DNA from: Apostichopus japonicus
Taxonomy: Eukaryota; Echinodermata; Holothuroidea; Aspidochirotida; Stichopodidae
Length of the DNA stretch: 64,000 bases
Direction: 5' to 3'
Assembly (NCBI RefSeq): GCF_037975245.1
Contig: NC_092565.1
Coordinates: 2,054,499-2,118,498 of the forward strand
Shown here: piece by piece, positions 46,409-58,900 of the stretch
Layout of the letters: every line of letters starts with the position of its first letter
Position numbering within the stretch: position 1 is the stretch's first letter
Translations under genes and position numbers: made by a program
The notes under the pieces: model-generated
What the model saw: only the letters and a program-made list of their open reading frames with translations
What the model was told of the DNA's origin: nothing
The model's database searches: none

Positions 46409-47491
46409 CAGTGGCGGCGGAACCGGGGGGGGGGGGCTTGGGGGGCTCTAGCCCCCCATTGCAAAAGTTGAGGGGGAAAATGCATGATAAGCCCCCCCCC
46501 CCCAATATTTACCAAGGCTCCGAAACGTGCATCTGCCCATTTTTCAACGCATACTTGTCGATCTGTCCGATGCACACGTATACTATATAGGTGTAATAAT
46601 TTTAGTAAATGCTGGGGGACCCTCGGCCCGTCCCCTGGCTATAGACCACATTTTCACCCAACCGCGTCTTCACGCCCCGTGAAAAGTGGAAGCAGTGAGT
46701 GTGAGTATACCGGTAAGCGCAACACAACTTCGTCTTAGGACAATGACTTGCCTCATTTCAGCCAGTTCTCCAACATCCACTTACTCAGTGGCGGAGCGTC
46801 CATACGATCAGGGGGCGGATGCAACCCCCCCCCCCTGACGGACTCAAAGGGACTGCTGGCGCCCTTTTCAGCTTTTCACTGCTTTTTACTTATTCGCGAT
46901 TATTGACTATTTTATTGCGCTCTCATCTACCTATTGACATTTGTCATATTCTGTTGGTGTAATTTTTCGACAAAATGGCAATGACACCTATTTATTCTCC
47001 GTTTATCTGTAAATTAGCAAGGCCCGTAATGGGTCATTTCCTGCAATCTATAGAGTATCTTTACTCAAAAATTTTCTGTACGCTCCGCGCCAACCTGTGG
47101 TGGCGCTCCGCTTAGATAGTGTCGAAAGTGCCCCCCCCCCCCCGACCAATACCCCTAGCTCCGCCACTGCCCTTACTACACTCAAAAACGTCTTTGCGAG
47201 TACACTACGAGTAATAGCTACTCTCTTAAAACACCATCGAATATACAAATTACAATGTTTTTACAGACTTTCTCATGCAATCTGAGAAATTGCAGGCTTG
47301 AGACCCATATTTTAGGGCTAGGTATTCGCAGCATAAAACACTCAGGAAGTGCCGTTTCCGGCCATCTGGGGGTTTGAAAAAACCTAAAATTTTATTGTAC
47401 GCTCCGCGCCAACCGATGGTGGCGCTCCGCTTAGATAGTCTCCACACATTAGCCCCCCCCCCCCAATAATTTTTCCGTTCCGCCGCGCCTG
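46409..47491. mobile_element. hAT element B, nested in A
   Basis: The left end CAGTGGCGGCGGAACCGG and right end CCGTTCCGCCGCGCCTG are inverted. The flanks GACTAATC (46401-46408) and GACTAGTC (47492-47499) match 7 of 8. The right subterminal block on the minus strand reads ACTATCTAAGCGGAGCGCCA, then CATCGGTTGGCGCGGAGCG, at about 47398-47439, followed by a CCCAGATGGCCGGAAA box. No transposase. Element C interrupts it. Confidence 0.82.
46786..47169. mobile_element. hAT element C, 384-bp MITE nested in B
   Basis: The left end CAGTGGCGGAGCGTCC and right end AGCTCCGCCACTG are inverted over 12 bases. The flanks CACTTACT (46778-46785) and CCCTTACT (47170-47177) match 7 of 8. It has G/C homopolymers near both ends and the conserved subterminal block on the minus strand at about 47079-47120. 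Too short to encode a transposase. Confidence 0.82.
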
Positions 47492-47533
47492 GACTAGTCT
47501 AAACCTTTTCGTTTTCTGGTTTAAAATTAAATG

Positions 47534-48030
47534 CAGAGCTCCCAACTGACCCGCAATTCGCGGGAATTAGACCCGCATTCTAACACCCAAACCCGCTGAC
47601 CCGCACAAGCGTCCGAAAAAACCGCATTGTAATTGTCAAGTATACATAAAAAATTTGCATCAAATTTTGACTTAGCAACCATCATTTCTTTAGCATTTAG
47701 CATAATAGAGTATAAAACCTACTTTACAGCATCATTTGAACCTCAAATTAGCCTATATTTCTTTTCATTGGGGCGAGCAGCGAACGGGAAAGAATGAATT
47801 ATCACCTACTATTCAATTTATTGATGTTACACACAAAAAAATGCATATTTCTCAGAAAATTTTGGGTGACAAAAGCCTTTCTAAGTGCCACCATTTTACA
47901 TGTAGGCATCACCAGGATTCCAAAAAAATTCAAAAGGGGAGGGGGACACCCCCTCCCCTTATACCCCTCCCCCAGGACGGCGATTCGTGGCATGGACCAG
48001 CATTTGCCTTCTCAAGAGTTGGGAGCTATG
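47534..48030. mobile_element. hAT-like element D, nested in A
   Basis: CAGAGCTCCCAACTGACCCG at the left and AGAGTTGGGAGCTATG at the right are imperfect inverted ends of the CAGxGxTCCCAAC type. TAAATG occurs on both sides (47528-47533 and 48031-48036), but an exact 8-bp duplication cannot be fixed because the last bases of the right end are altered. The interior has a GACCCGCAATTCGCGGG palindrome and C-rich stretches. No gene. Confidence 0.6.
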
Positions 48031-48999
48031 TAAATGTATGAGCATGAGGATTTACAGTTTAACACCATTTTGCAGTTACAGGCTGGTTGTAAGAAACCTA
48101 TAACCTATGAGAAATAAAATTTCTTGAGAAAGATGATCCCAACTTTGTTTTATAAATATTTTAGAAAATTACACCTGGGAAACATTTTTTTTAGAAGTAA
48201 ATTAACATCACCATTGTACACTTTTGTCGCACCAAATTGCATCTGAGGGCATTCAGCAATAGAAAAGGCACCCCCTCCCCTTAGACCCCTCCCCCATATC
48301 ACTCTAATGCCACTTTGGCCCCTCCCAAACAAAGGTCCTGGATCCGCCAGTGCATAGATGCAATTACCTACTCCAATTACACCATAAACAAAGGTGATAT
48401 TGTTCTGCAGTGAGGCCTACTGTAAGGTTAAGTTTTACTGTAGCTAAATATATACCGAGGGGATTAACAATTACAGTATTCAAGCTCAAATCATGCATTC
48501 CACTGTGCTCGTGTTTATTTTCAATTATTCGCGCGCCTTGTCAGGTGACTACACGTGATGTATCTCCACATGTCAATCATCACCGAAATCGGGAGTTGGA
48601 ATAGGTTAATGAACTACATCGGTGATATGTCGATTTAAGTAGCTAGAAACTGGTATAAGTCCACTTATTTAAAATCGACCAATCGACCAATTTAAATCGA
48701 TGATATGTAAAATTAATCGGTATATGTCGATTTAAGTCGACATCTACCAGTTGAAATCGATGATATGTCGAATAAAATCGGTAGAAGTCGATTTCGGTGG
48801 ACTTATACCAGTTTGTAGAAACTCAAATTGACATCTACCAATTTAATTCACGTTTCATCGATTTAAACTAGTAGATGTCGATTTAAATTGACATATACCG
48901 ATTTAATTCGACATATCATCGATTTAAACTAATAAATGTCGATTTAAATTGACATATACCGATTTATTTTACTTTTCATCGATTTAAATTGGTATATGT

Positions 49000-49291
49000 G
49001 GCCGAGTGGATAAAGGCGGTGGCATTTGAAGCAATGAGGCTTAGCAATCGGGAGGTTCGGCGTTCGATTCCCGGCCTGGTCATAGTAAGGTGGGTTTTTC
49101 ATCCAAGAGCAATCTACGGTTTTCCCATCTGAAATGACTTTCTAAATTGAAAAGATTCCAAATTTGAGTTAAAATGTTGAATTGGAAGCCACCCGACGTG
49201 TAAGTTGTAATCCATAAACCCTTGCGGGTTTCTCCCACATTTGTGGTCGCTTAAGCGTCGTAAAAATAACTGCTGATTATTATTATTATTA
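49000..49291 (+). mobile_element. tRNA-derived SINE with (ATT)n tail
   Basis: The head GTGGCCGAGTGGATAAAGGC is the A box of a class-II (Ser/Leu-like) tRNA, with a long variable-arm region and a B box GCGTTCGATTCCC. The body ends CATTTGTGGTCGCTTAAGCG then TCGTAAAAATAACTGCTGAT and (ATT)n. TATATGT flanks at 48993-48999 and 49292-49298 as a 7-bp target duplication. Removing the SINE restores GGTATATGTCGATTT, which is an intact subrepeat of the host element. The tRNA part has lost acceptor pairing and is not a functional tRNA. Confidence 0.85.
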
Positions 49292-49579
49292 TATATGTCG
49301 ATTTAAATCGATGATATGTCGAATTAAACTGCTATATGTCGATTTGAATCGACGATATGTAGAATTAAACTGGTATATGTAGATTTAAACAGGTAGAAGT
49401 GAATTTAAGCTGCTAGAAACTGGTATAAGTCGAAGGAAATTGTTATATGTCCATTTAAATCGGTATAGGTCGATTCCCCACAATTTGAGACTGATGGCCC
49501 GCCATACAAACCTAAGCTATAGCACCTTTTGAATATATGTACGTTAATAAATACGATTGTACGCGCACTGTAAACAATA

Positions 49580-49812
49580 GTTAGTCAATATGACTAAAAA
49601 AAAATAGTCACAACGATGTCTCTATCGACCAGTTTCTTCTAGTCATTTGACTATATAACATTAGTTTTGTGACTAATTAAATCAAGTTTTCTGACTAATT
49701 AAAATTAGTCCTACTACGATGCCTCTATCGACCAAAGCTTAGTCCAGTGACCAAAAACATTAGTCATTGCAACTGTGACTACTTATTTAGGTCACAAGAC
49801 TAGTTTAAGATT
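49580..49812 (+). repeat. AGTCA/TGACTA-rich repeat with a 104-bp direct repeat
   Basis: ACGATGTCTCTATCGACCA near 49613 recurs as ACGATGCCTCTATCGACCA near 49717. Around and between them are about a dozen GACTAA, TAGTCA and TGACTA words on both strands. No coding potential. Confidence 0.6.
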
Positions 49813-50772
49813 AAGCACTAAGTAGTTAAGAAATGAGATAGTCACACACATTGTAAGTTTTATGGTAATATTTATTAACTTCCAGTATTAATGCAAAATG
49901 TGACAAATAAGCATTCCATTTAAAATTCATCTCATAAAGAACAGTAACAAACACTAAAGGTTAAAGAACATTTAAAACTTAAATAAATATTTATGGGACA
50001 ATTGGGAAAACTAATTTTTACAAAATTGTCAAAAACTTTTCCGACAAAACATCTTGAGAATACTTATGGGATTACTTTGAAATGCTCCTAAGACATTAAG
50101 TTGGCAGTGTTCAACAGTTTTCAAACAATTAGACCCCCTGATGACCTATACCTACAATTTCTTAAAAAAGACCCTCATTGTCCACTGACCATGCATCATT
50201 ATGAGCTCCATCAGTTTCATCAAAATAGCAGCATGGAAGAGATGTGGACAGACAGAAAAAGGGAAATATTGCGAGTACACAGCTCAAATATAAAAATAGA
50301 AGGTTAGCCAAATAAATTATCTTAATTAATATTTAAATATAAATAAACATAACCTATATTTAATACTCACAAATTAATATATCATATTTATAAATTTATT
50401 TTTTAAAATAATACCCCATGTCAAATCAAATGGTATAAAAAGGCCTTGAGTAGCTCTATATGACCTTAGCTGTTAAAAAGGACCAGAAAATATCCTTATA
50501 ATCATCATCTCGAATTAGGAACTTGGAAGTGATATTATTATGAGTTTCTGACCATGGATGTGATGGTACAATATTAATGCAGAACATGTGAGTTGAATAT
50601 GTTATTATCCTTGAAGCAACATTAGGGTGGAACAGAAAACAAAGTAGTTACAACATTTCTAGAAGTACTTTATCACAAACTATAAGCTATGACTTCAATG
50701 GTAGAAACTTACCTTTTAGGTCAATTTTAGGGTACATTTTAAATGAGGTCCCCACATTTAATCACACTAACC
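49813..50772. other. AT-rich non-coding stretch
   Basis: No gene is supported. A 68-codon frame at 50101-50307 has no recognised motif. Confidence 0.4.
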
Positions 50773-51324
50773 TCATTTAATGATTGTAATTTTTTCCAAG
50801 TACACTGAAGTCCATGTTAAAGACTTGCCCGATGCATCGAACATCATTTGCTGATAATTTGATGTTCTCCCGCTGCTTTTTGGCACTTTTCCTGAAGGAG
50901 AACAATCGAGGGGATGGATATAGACTCTAATAGGAGTATGCCACCTTAAGTGAGAGATGAATTTTTTGTTCATACCAAAATGATACTTTTTATAGTCGTC
51001 ACAATATAAACCACAACAGAATTCTATGCAATTATCATGTTTGGTCCATAAAGATGTCTTTTCAGTGATTTCAGTATGCACTGTGCTCTTGTGCAGTGTG
51101 TAAATACACATATTAGCAATACTGTGTAAGCAGTAACCAGGTCTACGTCTGCAACAACATTTCCAGACACCAATTTTGATAAAGCTTGACCAAGTTGGGT
51201 GCATTTATGATTCTTTGCAGGTTTTATTGGTATCCGGATCACAGTCCACTTGTTCTGGCTTGCCATACCTGCAGAAACATCATCCAGAGAAGGGTCAGCG
51301 GGGAGGGCTTTTTCGTCTCTGGCT
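50773..51324 (-). CDS. Unrecognised minus-strand coding-like region
   Basis: One minus-strand frame (51204-50773, 143 codons) is Cys-rich in the middle (HDNCIEFCCGLYCDDYKKYH) and ends ...SVYLEKITIIK. An overlapping frame (51324 to about 51024) reads ARDEKALPADPSLDDVSAGM then ASQNKWTVIRIPIKPAKNHK. A pyrimidine-poor but usable acceptor CATCACATTTCAG precedes 51324, and CTGCAGGTATGG gives a donor at about 51268, so a 56-nt exon is possible. I cannot tell whether this is one gene with introns, a decayed frameshifted copy, or chance. No domain recognised. Confidence 0.25.
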
Positions 51325-52964
51325 CTGAAATGTGATGAAAACTATTTTTGTTTAGCTCAGCTGATTCCTCCCAAACTGACCTACAGGACATACCCCAATG
51401 TATTCTTGAACTGTTTGGAACATGTTAAACTGATATTGCCTGTCACTCCAGTGCAACTTTTAAGTTACTTAGAATAAGAGAATAGAATTGAAGGTGTTCT
51501 TTGCCAAAACTGGATCATCGGGATTTGTAAACCACAGCCTTACTGTAACAGTATGTACAGTAGTCTAAAGGAAAGCTTACTGAAATGCTATCTAGATATA
51601 CAGTTCACCTCAATAACATATTCAGTCCATTTAAATGATTATGCATAGGTTGTTACAATGTATTAAAGACAGGTATAGGGGACAAGAGGTAGATAGGGGG
51701 AATAATTTGTGATAAAACATTCAAATTTGTTGCTCTTCAAAGAACAACAACGTCAAATTACCTTATTCTCCATGGATGGCAAGCACTGGTTCCTATAGTT
51801 ACTACAGTAGATCTCCCATTGAAGTATCAGGATATCTATTTCTGCTGTCAGAGTTGTTTGGAATTTGTTTTTTTTTACCTCATCTAACCAGTTGAGTCCA
51901 TTAATACCACAACCATTCAAAGCATATAGCTGTGAATGCTGAGGACTTGGCACATCAACTTTCTCTGAAAATTGACAAACAACAGAAAATTAATGATAGG
52001 CTGAGTAGGCTCAAAACTCCTTGATGCACATATGCAGGAGCAGAAAATGCATACCTTTGTGGATTATTTGCTAAATAAGGCTCAAAACATTCTCTGTCCA
52101 AGGTATTAGCACTCAGCAGCCACTCCACTTAGGATGCAGAACCCTACAACATTGTGCTACAGCTGGTGTAGACTTGGTCTAGGAAGTAGGATACTGACAT
52201 AGCGCCACTATGAACCTGAGGCCTAGGCTAACAACATTATGGGTATTTCATGCATTGAAACTTTTTTTGTCCTTAGTTAAATACCAGGTACTTCCAACTT
52301 TAGCAAAAATAACCTAAAATATGAGTACCATGTACTTTAGCCTACAAGAGCAGAAGGTAAGCCCCACTCCGAAGATATTCAGTTCAGAGTGCACGAAATG
52401 CAGACCGGGTTGGTGGTCGACGAAGTGTCTTGAAACTTGACGTATGCTAGCCTACACCACAGGAGCTCGTAACATTATAGAATATAGGCCTAGGCCTAGT
52501 ATACTAGTTAATAATACACATTTATATAAAATATGTCATATAAGTGTGTATTACTGCTACTATAGTACTATACATCTACGAGCGCATGTGGGCTACACTG
52601 GTAGACTAAACTCCTAGCCTAGCTTCGTCCTAGTGTTAGCAACAGTTTTGCTTACTAAGGCCTAGCCTAACGTTATAATTTTACCCATACTTTCCAGCCA
52701 AACATATCGCGGATATTCAAACCTTCCTTGAACATTATGTCAATTGTGTCAATTATTATTTATTAGAATTTCAGTTGTAATTGAACTTACCTAACTGACG
52801 ACATTTTGAAACTGCTTATGACAGTTTGTTAAATGATTAAGAATCTTCTTATTTGTTGATGGCCCTGTTCTATCTGCAGTTAGGCAATGGCCGCAATGTA
52901 CGACGTACGACGTACCACGTATACGTGCATACAGTATACATGTAATCGCCGGCCGTCGTCTGAA
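51325..52964. other. Non-coding stretch left of the satellite
   Basis: No gene is supported. 52440-52680 contains AGGCCTAGGCC-type strings. Immediately before the satellite, 52895-52935 holds a GTACGACGTACGACGTACCACGT-like palindromic run that is CpG-rich and unlike the DNA to its left. Confidence 0.4.
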
Positions 52965-55900
52965 CCGAACATTCGATCGATCGATGCCGAACATTCGAAT
53001 CATCGGTATTGCACATTCGATTGATCGGTACCGAAAATTCGGTTAATCGGTACCGCACATTCGATTGATAGGTACCGAACATTCGATTGATAGTTGCCGA
53101 ATATTCGATTGAGCGGTGCCGAACATTCGATTGATCGGTACCGAGCTTTCGATTGATCGGTACCGAACAATCGATTGATCCGTACCGAACATTCGATTGA
53201 TCGATTCCGCACATTCAATTGATCTGTACCGAACATTCGGTTGATCCATACCTCACATTCGATTAATAGGTACCGCACATTCGATTGATTGGTACCGCTC
53301 ATTCGATTGATCGGTACCGCACATTCTATTTATCGGTACCGCACATTAGATTTATCGGTATCGCACATTCGATTGATAGGTACCGAACATTCGATTGATA
53401 GGGGCCGAACATTCGATTGATAGGGGCCGAACATTCGATTGATCGGTGCCGAACATTCGATTGATCGGTGCCGAACATTCGATTGATTGGTACCGCACAT
53501 TAGATTTATCGGTATCGCACATTCGATTGATCGGTACCGCACATTCGATTGATAGGTACCGAACATTCGATTGATAGGGGCCGAACATTCGATTGATAGG
53601 GGCCGAACATTCGATTGATCGGTGCCGAACATTCGATTGATCGATTCCGCACATTCAATTGATCTGTACCGAACATTCGGTTGATCCATACCTCACATTC
53701 GATTAATAGGTACCGCACATTCGATTGATTGGTACCGCTCATTCGATTGATCGGTACCGCACATTCTATTTATCGGTACCGCACATTAGATTTATCGGTA
53801 TCGCACATTCGATTGATAGGTACCGAACATTCGATTGATAGGGGCCGAACATTCGATTGATAGGGGCCGAACATTCGATTGATCGGTGCCGAACATTCGA
53901 TTGATCGGTGCCGAACATTCGATTGATCAGTACCGCACATTCGATCGATCGCGACCGCACATTCGATCGATGGGTACCGCACATTCGATCGATCGGTACC
54001 GCACATTCGATCGATCGGTACCGCACATTCGATTGATCGGTATCGAACATTCCACTGATCGGTACCGAACATTCGATTGATCGGTACCGCACATTCGATC
54101 GATCGGTACCGCTCATTCGATCGATCGGTACCGCACATTCGATTGATCGGTACCGAACATTCTATTGATCGGTAACGAACATTCGATTGATCGGTACCGA
54201 ACATTCGATTGATCGGTACCGAACAATCGATGATGAGGTACCGCAGATTCGATTGATCGGTACCGCACATCATTCGATTGATCGGTATCGCACATTCGAT
54301 TGATCGTTAGAGCACATTCGATTAATCGGTAACGCACATTCGATTGATTGGTACCGAATTTTCCATTTATCGGTACCTCACATTCGATTGATCGGTATGG
54401 AATATTCCATTTATCAGTACCGAACATTCGAATGTTCGGTACCGCACATTCGATTTATCGGTTTCGCACATTCGATTTATCGGTATCGCACATTCGATTT
54501 ATCGGTACCGAACCTTCTATTAATCGGTACCGCACATTCGATTGATCGGTACCGCACATTCTATTGATCGGTACCTCACATTCGATTGATCGGTACCGCA
54601 CATTCGATTAATAGGTATCGCACATTCCATTGATCGGTACCGCACATTCGATTAAAGTGAACAGCACATTCGAGTGATGGGTACCGCACATTCGATTTAT
54701 CGGTACCGCACATTCGATCAATCGGTACCGCACATTCTATGTATCGGTACCGCACATTCGATTGATCGGTACCGCACATTCGATTTTTCGGTACCGCACA
54801 TTCGAATTATAGGTACCGCACATTCGATTGATCGGTATCGCACATTCGATTGATCGGTACCGCACATCAGATTTATCAGTACCGTACATTAGATTCATCG
54901 GTACCAAACATTCGATTGATCGGTACCGCACATTCGATTGATCGTTACCAAACATCAGATTTATCGGTACCGCACATTCGATTGATCGGTATCGAACATT
55001 GGATTGATCGGTGCCGCAAATTCGATCGATCGGTACCGCACGTTCGCTCGATCGGTACCGAACATTCGATCGATCGATGCCGAACATTCGAATCATCGGT
55101 ATTGCACATTCGATTGATCGGTACCGAACATTCGGTTAATCGGTACCGCACATTCGATTGATCGGTATCGAACATTGGATTGATCGTTACCGCACATTCG
55201 ATTGATCGGCACCGAACAATCGATTAATCGGTGCCGAACATTCGATTGATCGGTGCCGAACTTTAGATAGATCAGTACCGCACATTCGATTCATAGGTAC
55301 CGAACATTCGAATCATCGGTATTGCACATTCGATTGATCGGTACCGAACATTCGGTTAATCGGTACCGCGCATTCGATTGATAGGTACCGAAAATTCGAT
55401 TGATAGTTGCCGAATATTCGATTGATCGGTGCCGAACATTCGATTGATCGGTACCGAGCTTTCGATTGATCGGTACCGAACATTCGATTGATCGGTGCCG
55501 ACCATTCGATTGATCGGTACCGCACATTCGATTCATCGGTACCACACATTCGATCGATCGCTACCGCACATTCGATCGATCGGTGCCGCACATTCGATCG
55601 ATCGGTACCGCACATTCGATCGATCGGTACCGAACATTCGATTAATCGGTATCGCACATTCGATTGATATGTACCGAACATTCGATTGATAGGTGCCGAA
55701 CATTCTATTGATCGGTACCGAGTTTTCGATTGATCGGTACCGAACAATCGATGGATCGGTGCCGAACATTCGATCGATCGGTGCCGAACATTTGATCGAT
55801 CGGTACCGCACATTCGATTGATCGGTACCGAACATTCTATTGATCGGTACCGCACATTGGATTGATCGGTATCGAACATTCGATTGATCGGTACCGAACA

Positions 55901-58900
55901 ATCGATGAATAGGTGCCGAACAATCGATGAATAGGTGCCGAACATTCGATAGATCAGTACCGCACATTCGATTCATGGGTACCGCACAATCGATCGATCG
56001 CTACCGCACATTCGATCGATCGGTGCCGCAAATTCGATCGATCAGTACCGCACATTCGATCGATCCATACCGAACATTCGATCGATCGGTGCCGAACATT
56101 CGATTCATCGGTATTGCACATTCGATTGATCGGTACGAAACATTCGATTAATCGGTACCGCACATTCGATTGATATGTACCGAACATTCGATTGATAGGT
56201 GGCGAACATTCGATTGATCCTTACCGAACATAAGATTGATCCGTACCGAACATTCGATTGATCGATTCCGCAAATTCAATTGATCTGTACCGAACATTCG
56301 TTGATCGGTACCGCACATTCGATTGATCGGTACCGAACATTCGATTGATAGGTACCACACATTCGATTGATCCATACCTCACATTCCATTAATAGGTACC
56401 GCACATTCGATTGATAGGTACCGAACATTCGATTGATCGGTACCGGACATTAGATTGATCCGTACCGAAAATTCGATTGATCGATTCCGCACATTCAATT
56501 GATCTGTACCGAACATTCGGTTGATCCATACCTCACATTCGATTAATAGGTACCGCACATTCGATTGATTGGTACCGCTCATTCGATTGATCGGTACCGC
56601 ACATTCTATTTATCGGTACCGCACATTAGATTTATCGGTATCGCACATTCGATTGATAGGTACCGAACATTCGATTGATAGGGGCCGAACATTCGATTGA
56701 TAGGGGCCGAACATTCGATTGATCGGTGCCGAACATTCGATTGATCGGTGCCGAACATTCGATTGATTGGTACCGCACATTAGATTTATCGGTATCGCAC
56801 ATTCGATTGATCGGTACCGCACATTCGATTGATAGGTACCGAACATTCGATTGATAGGGGCCGAACATTCGATTGATAGGGGCCGAACATTCGATTGATC
56901 GGTGCCGAACATTCGATTGATCGGTACCGAACATTCGATTGATCGGTAAAGCACATTCGATCGATCGCGACCGCACATTCGATCGATCGGTACCGCACAT
57001 TCGATCAATCGGTACCGAACATTCTATGTATCGGTACCGCACATTCGATTGATCGGTACCGCACATTCGATTTATCGGTACCAAACATCAGATTTATCGG
57101 TACCGCACATTCGATTGATCGGTATCGAACATTGGATTGATCGTTACCGCACATTCGATTGATCGGCACCGAACAATCGATTAATCGGTGCCGAACATTC
57201 GATTGATCGGTGCCGAACTTTAGATAGATCAGTACCGCACATTCGATTCATCGGTACCGCACATTCGATCGATCGCTACCGCACATTCGATTCATCGGTG
57301 CCGCAAATTCGATCGATCGGTACCGCACGTTCGCTCGATCGGTACCGAACATTCGATCGATCGATTCCGAACATTCGAATCATCGGTATTGCACATTCGA
57401 TTGATCGGTACCGAACATTCGGTTAATCGGTACCGCACATTCGATTGATAGGTACCGAACATTCGATTGATAGTTGCCGAATATTCGATTGATCGGTGCC
57501 GCACATTCGATTTATCGGTACCGCACATTCGATTGATCGGCACCGAACAATCGATTAATCGGTGCCGAACATTCGATTGATCGGTGCCGAACTTTAGATA
57601 GATCAGTACCGCACATTCGATTCATCGGTACCGAACATTCGAATCATCGGTATTGCACATTCGATTGATCGGTACCGAACATTCGGTTAATCGGTACCGC
57701 GCATTCGATTGATAGGTACCGAACATTCGATTGATAGTTGCCGAATATTCGATTGATCGGTGCCGAATATTCGATTGATCGGTGCCGAACATTCGATTGA
57801 TCGGTACCGAGCTTTCGATTGATCGGTACCGAACATTCGATTGATCGGTGCCGACCATTCGATTGATCGGTACCGCACATTCGATTCATCGGTACCACAC
57901 ATTCGATCGATCGCTAACGCACATTCGATCGATCGGTGCCACACATTCGATCGATCGGTACCGCACATTCGATCGATCGGTACCGAACATTCGATTAATC
58001 GGTACCGCACATTCGATTGATATGTACCGAACATTCGATTGATAGGTGCCGAACATTCTATTGATCGGTACCGAGTTTTCGATTGATCGGTACCGAACAA
58101 TCGATGGATCGGTGCCGAACATTCGATCGATCGGTGCCGCACGGTCGATCGATCGGTACCGAACATTCGATTGATCGATGCCGAACATTCGATTCATCGG
58201 TATTGCACATTCGATTGATCGGTACCGAACATTCGATTAATCGGTACCGCACATTCGATTGATATGTACCGAACATTCGATTGATAGGTGCCGAACATTC
58301 TATTGATCGGTACCGAGTTTTCGATTGATCGGTACCGAACAATCGATGGATCGGTGCCGAACATTCGATCGATCGGTGCCGAACATTCGATCGATCGGTA
58401 CCGCACATTCGATTGATCGGTTCCGCACATTGGATCGATAGGTACCGCACATTCGATCGATCGGTACCGTTCATTCGATCGATCGGTACCGCACATTCGA
58501 TTGATCGGTACCGAACATTCGATCGATCGGTGACGTAAATTCGATCGATCGGTACCGCACGTTCGATCGATCGGTACCGAACATTCGATTGATCGATGCC
58601 GAACATTCGATTCATCGGTATTGCACATTCGATTGATCGGTACCGAACATTCGATTAATCGGTACCGCACATTCGATTGATCGGTACGGATCGGTGCCGA
58701 ACATTCGATCGATCGGTGCCGCACATTCGATCGATCGGTACCGCACATTCGATTGATCGGTTCCGCACATTCGATCGATCGGTACCGCACATTCGATCGA
58801 TCGGTACCGCACATTCGATTGTACGGTACCGAACATTCTATTGATCGGTACCGAACAATCGATGAATAGGTACCGCAGATTCGATTGATCGGTACCGCAC

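Larger units (their letters stand above)
46274..48352. mobile_element. hAT element A (outer), 8-bp target duplication CATAGATG
   Basis: CACTGGCGGATCCAAGG at the left and CCTGGATCCGCCAGTG at the right are inverted ends. CATAGATG flanks directly at 46266-46273 and 48353-48360, an exact 8-bp duplication as expected for hAT. Most of its length is made of two other hAT insertions (46409-47491 and about 47534-48030), so its own body is only a few hundred bases and non-autonomous. C-rich runs near 48285 resemble the G-rich subterminal zones of its relatives. Confidence 0.85.
45590..49500. mobile_element. 3.9-kb DNA element with terminal inverted repeats of about 650-700 bp
   Basis: The left end GGGCCATCAGTGTCAAATCG, then TGGGGAATCGAC, is mirrored at the right by GTCGATTCCCCACAATTTGA then GACTGATGGCCC. 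Inverted similarity continues inwards to about 46235 on the left and 48518 on the right, through TCACCGAAATCGGGA, ACATGTCAATCATC and TCAGGTGACTxCACGTGAT. Both long ends are built from subrepeats of TCGACATATACCAGTTTAAA and AATCGATGATATGTCGA, themselves palindromic. No transposase is visible, so it is non-autonomous. A SINE sits in its right end and a nest of hAT elements in its centre. Confidence 0.8.
44851..49508. mobile_element. Small palindromic element split by a 3.9-kb insertion
   Basis: The left arm 44851-44931 (ATGGCGGGCAGCGAATATTT ... CTGATTGGCTCTCAGCGAGC) is matched in inverse by 45520-45587 (GCTCGCTGAGAGCCAATCAG ... AATATTCGCTG). The outermost eight bases of the left arm, ATGGCGGG, are missing at 45588. 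They reappear in inverse as CCCGCCAT at 49498-49505, just where the 3.9-kb element ends. The simplest reading is that the larger element inserted within the right arm. The interior 44932-45519 has no gene. Confidence 0.6.

Noticed and set aside
49000-49085. Functional Ser/Leu-type tRNA gene
   Set aside because: It has a SINE body, an (ATT)n tail and a 7-bp target duplication, and acceptor pairing is absent.
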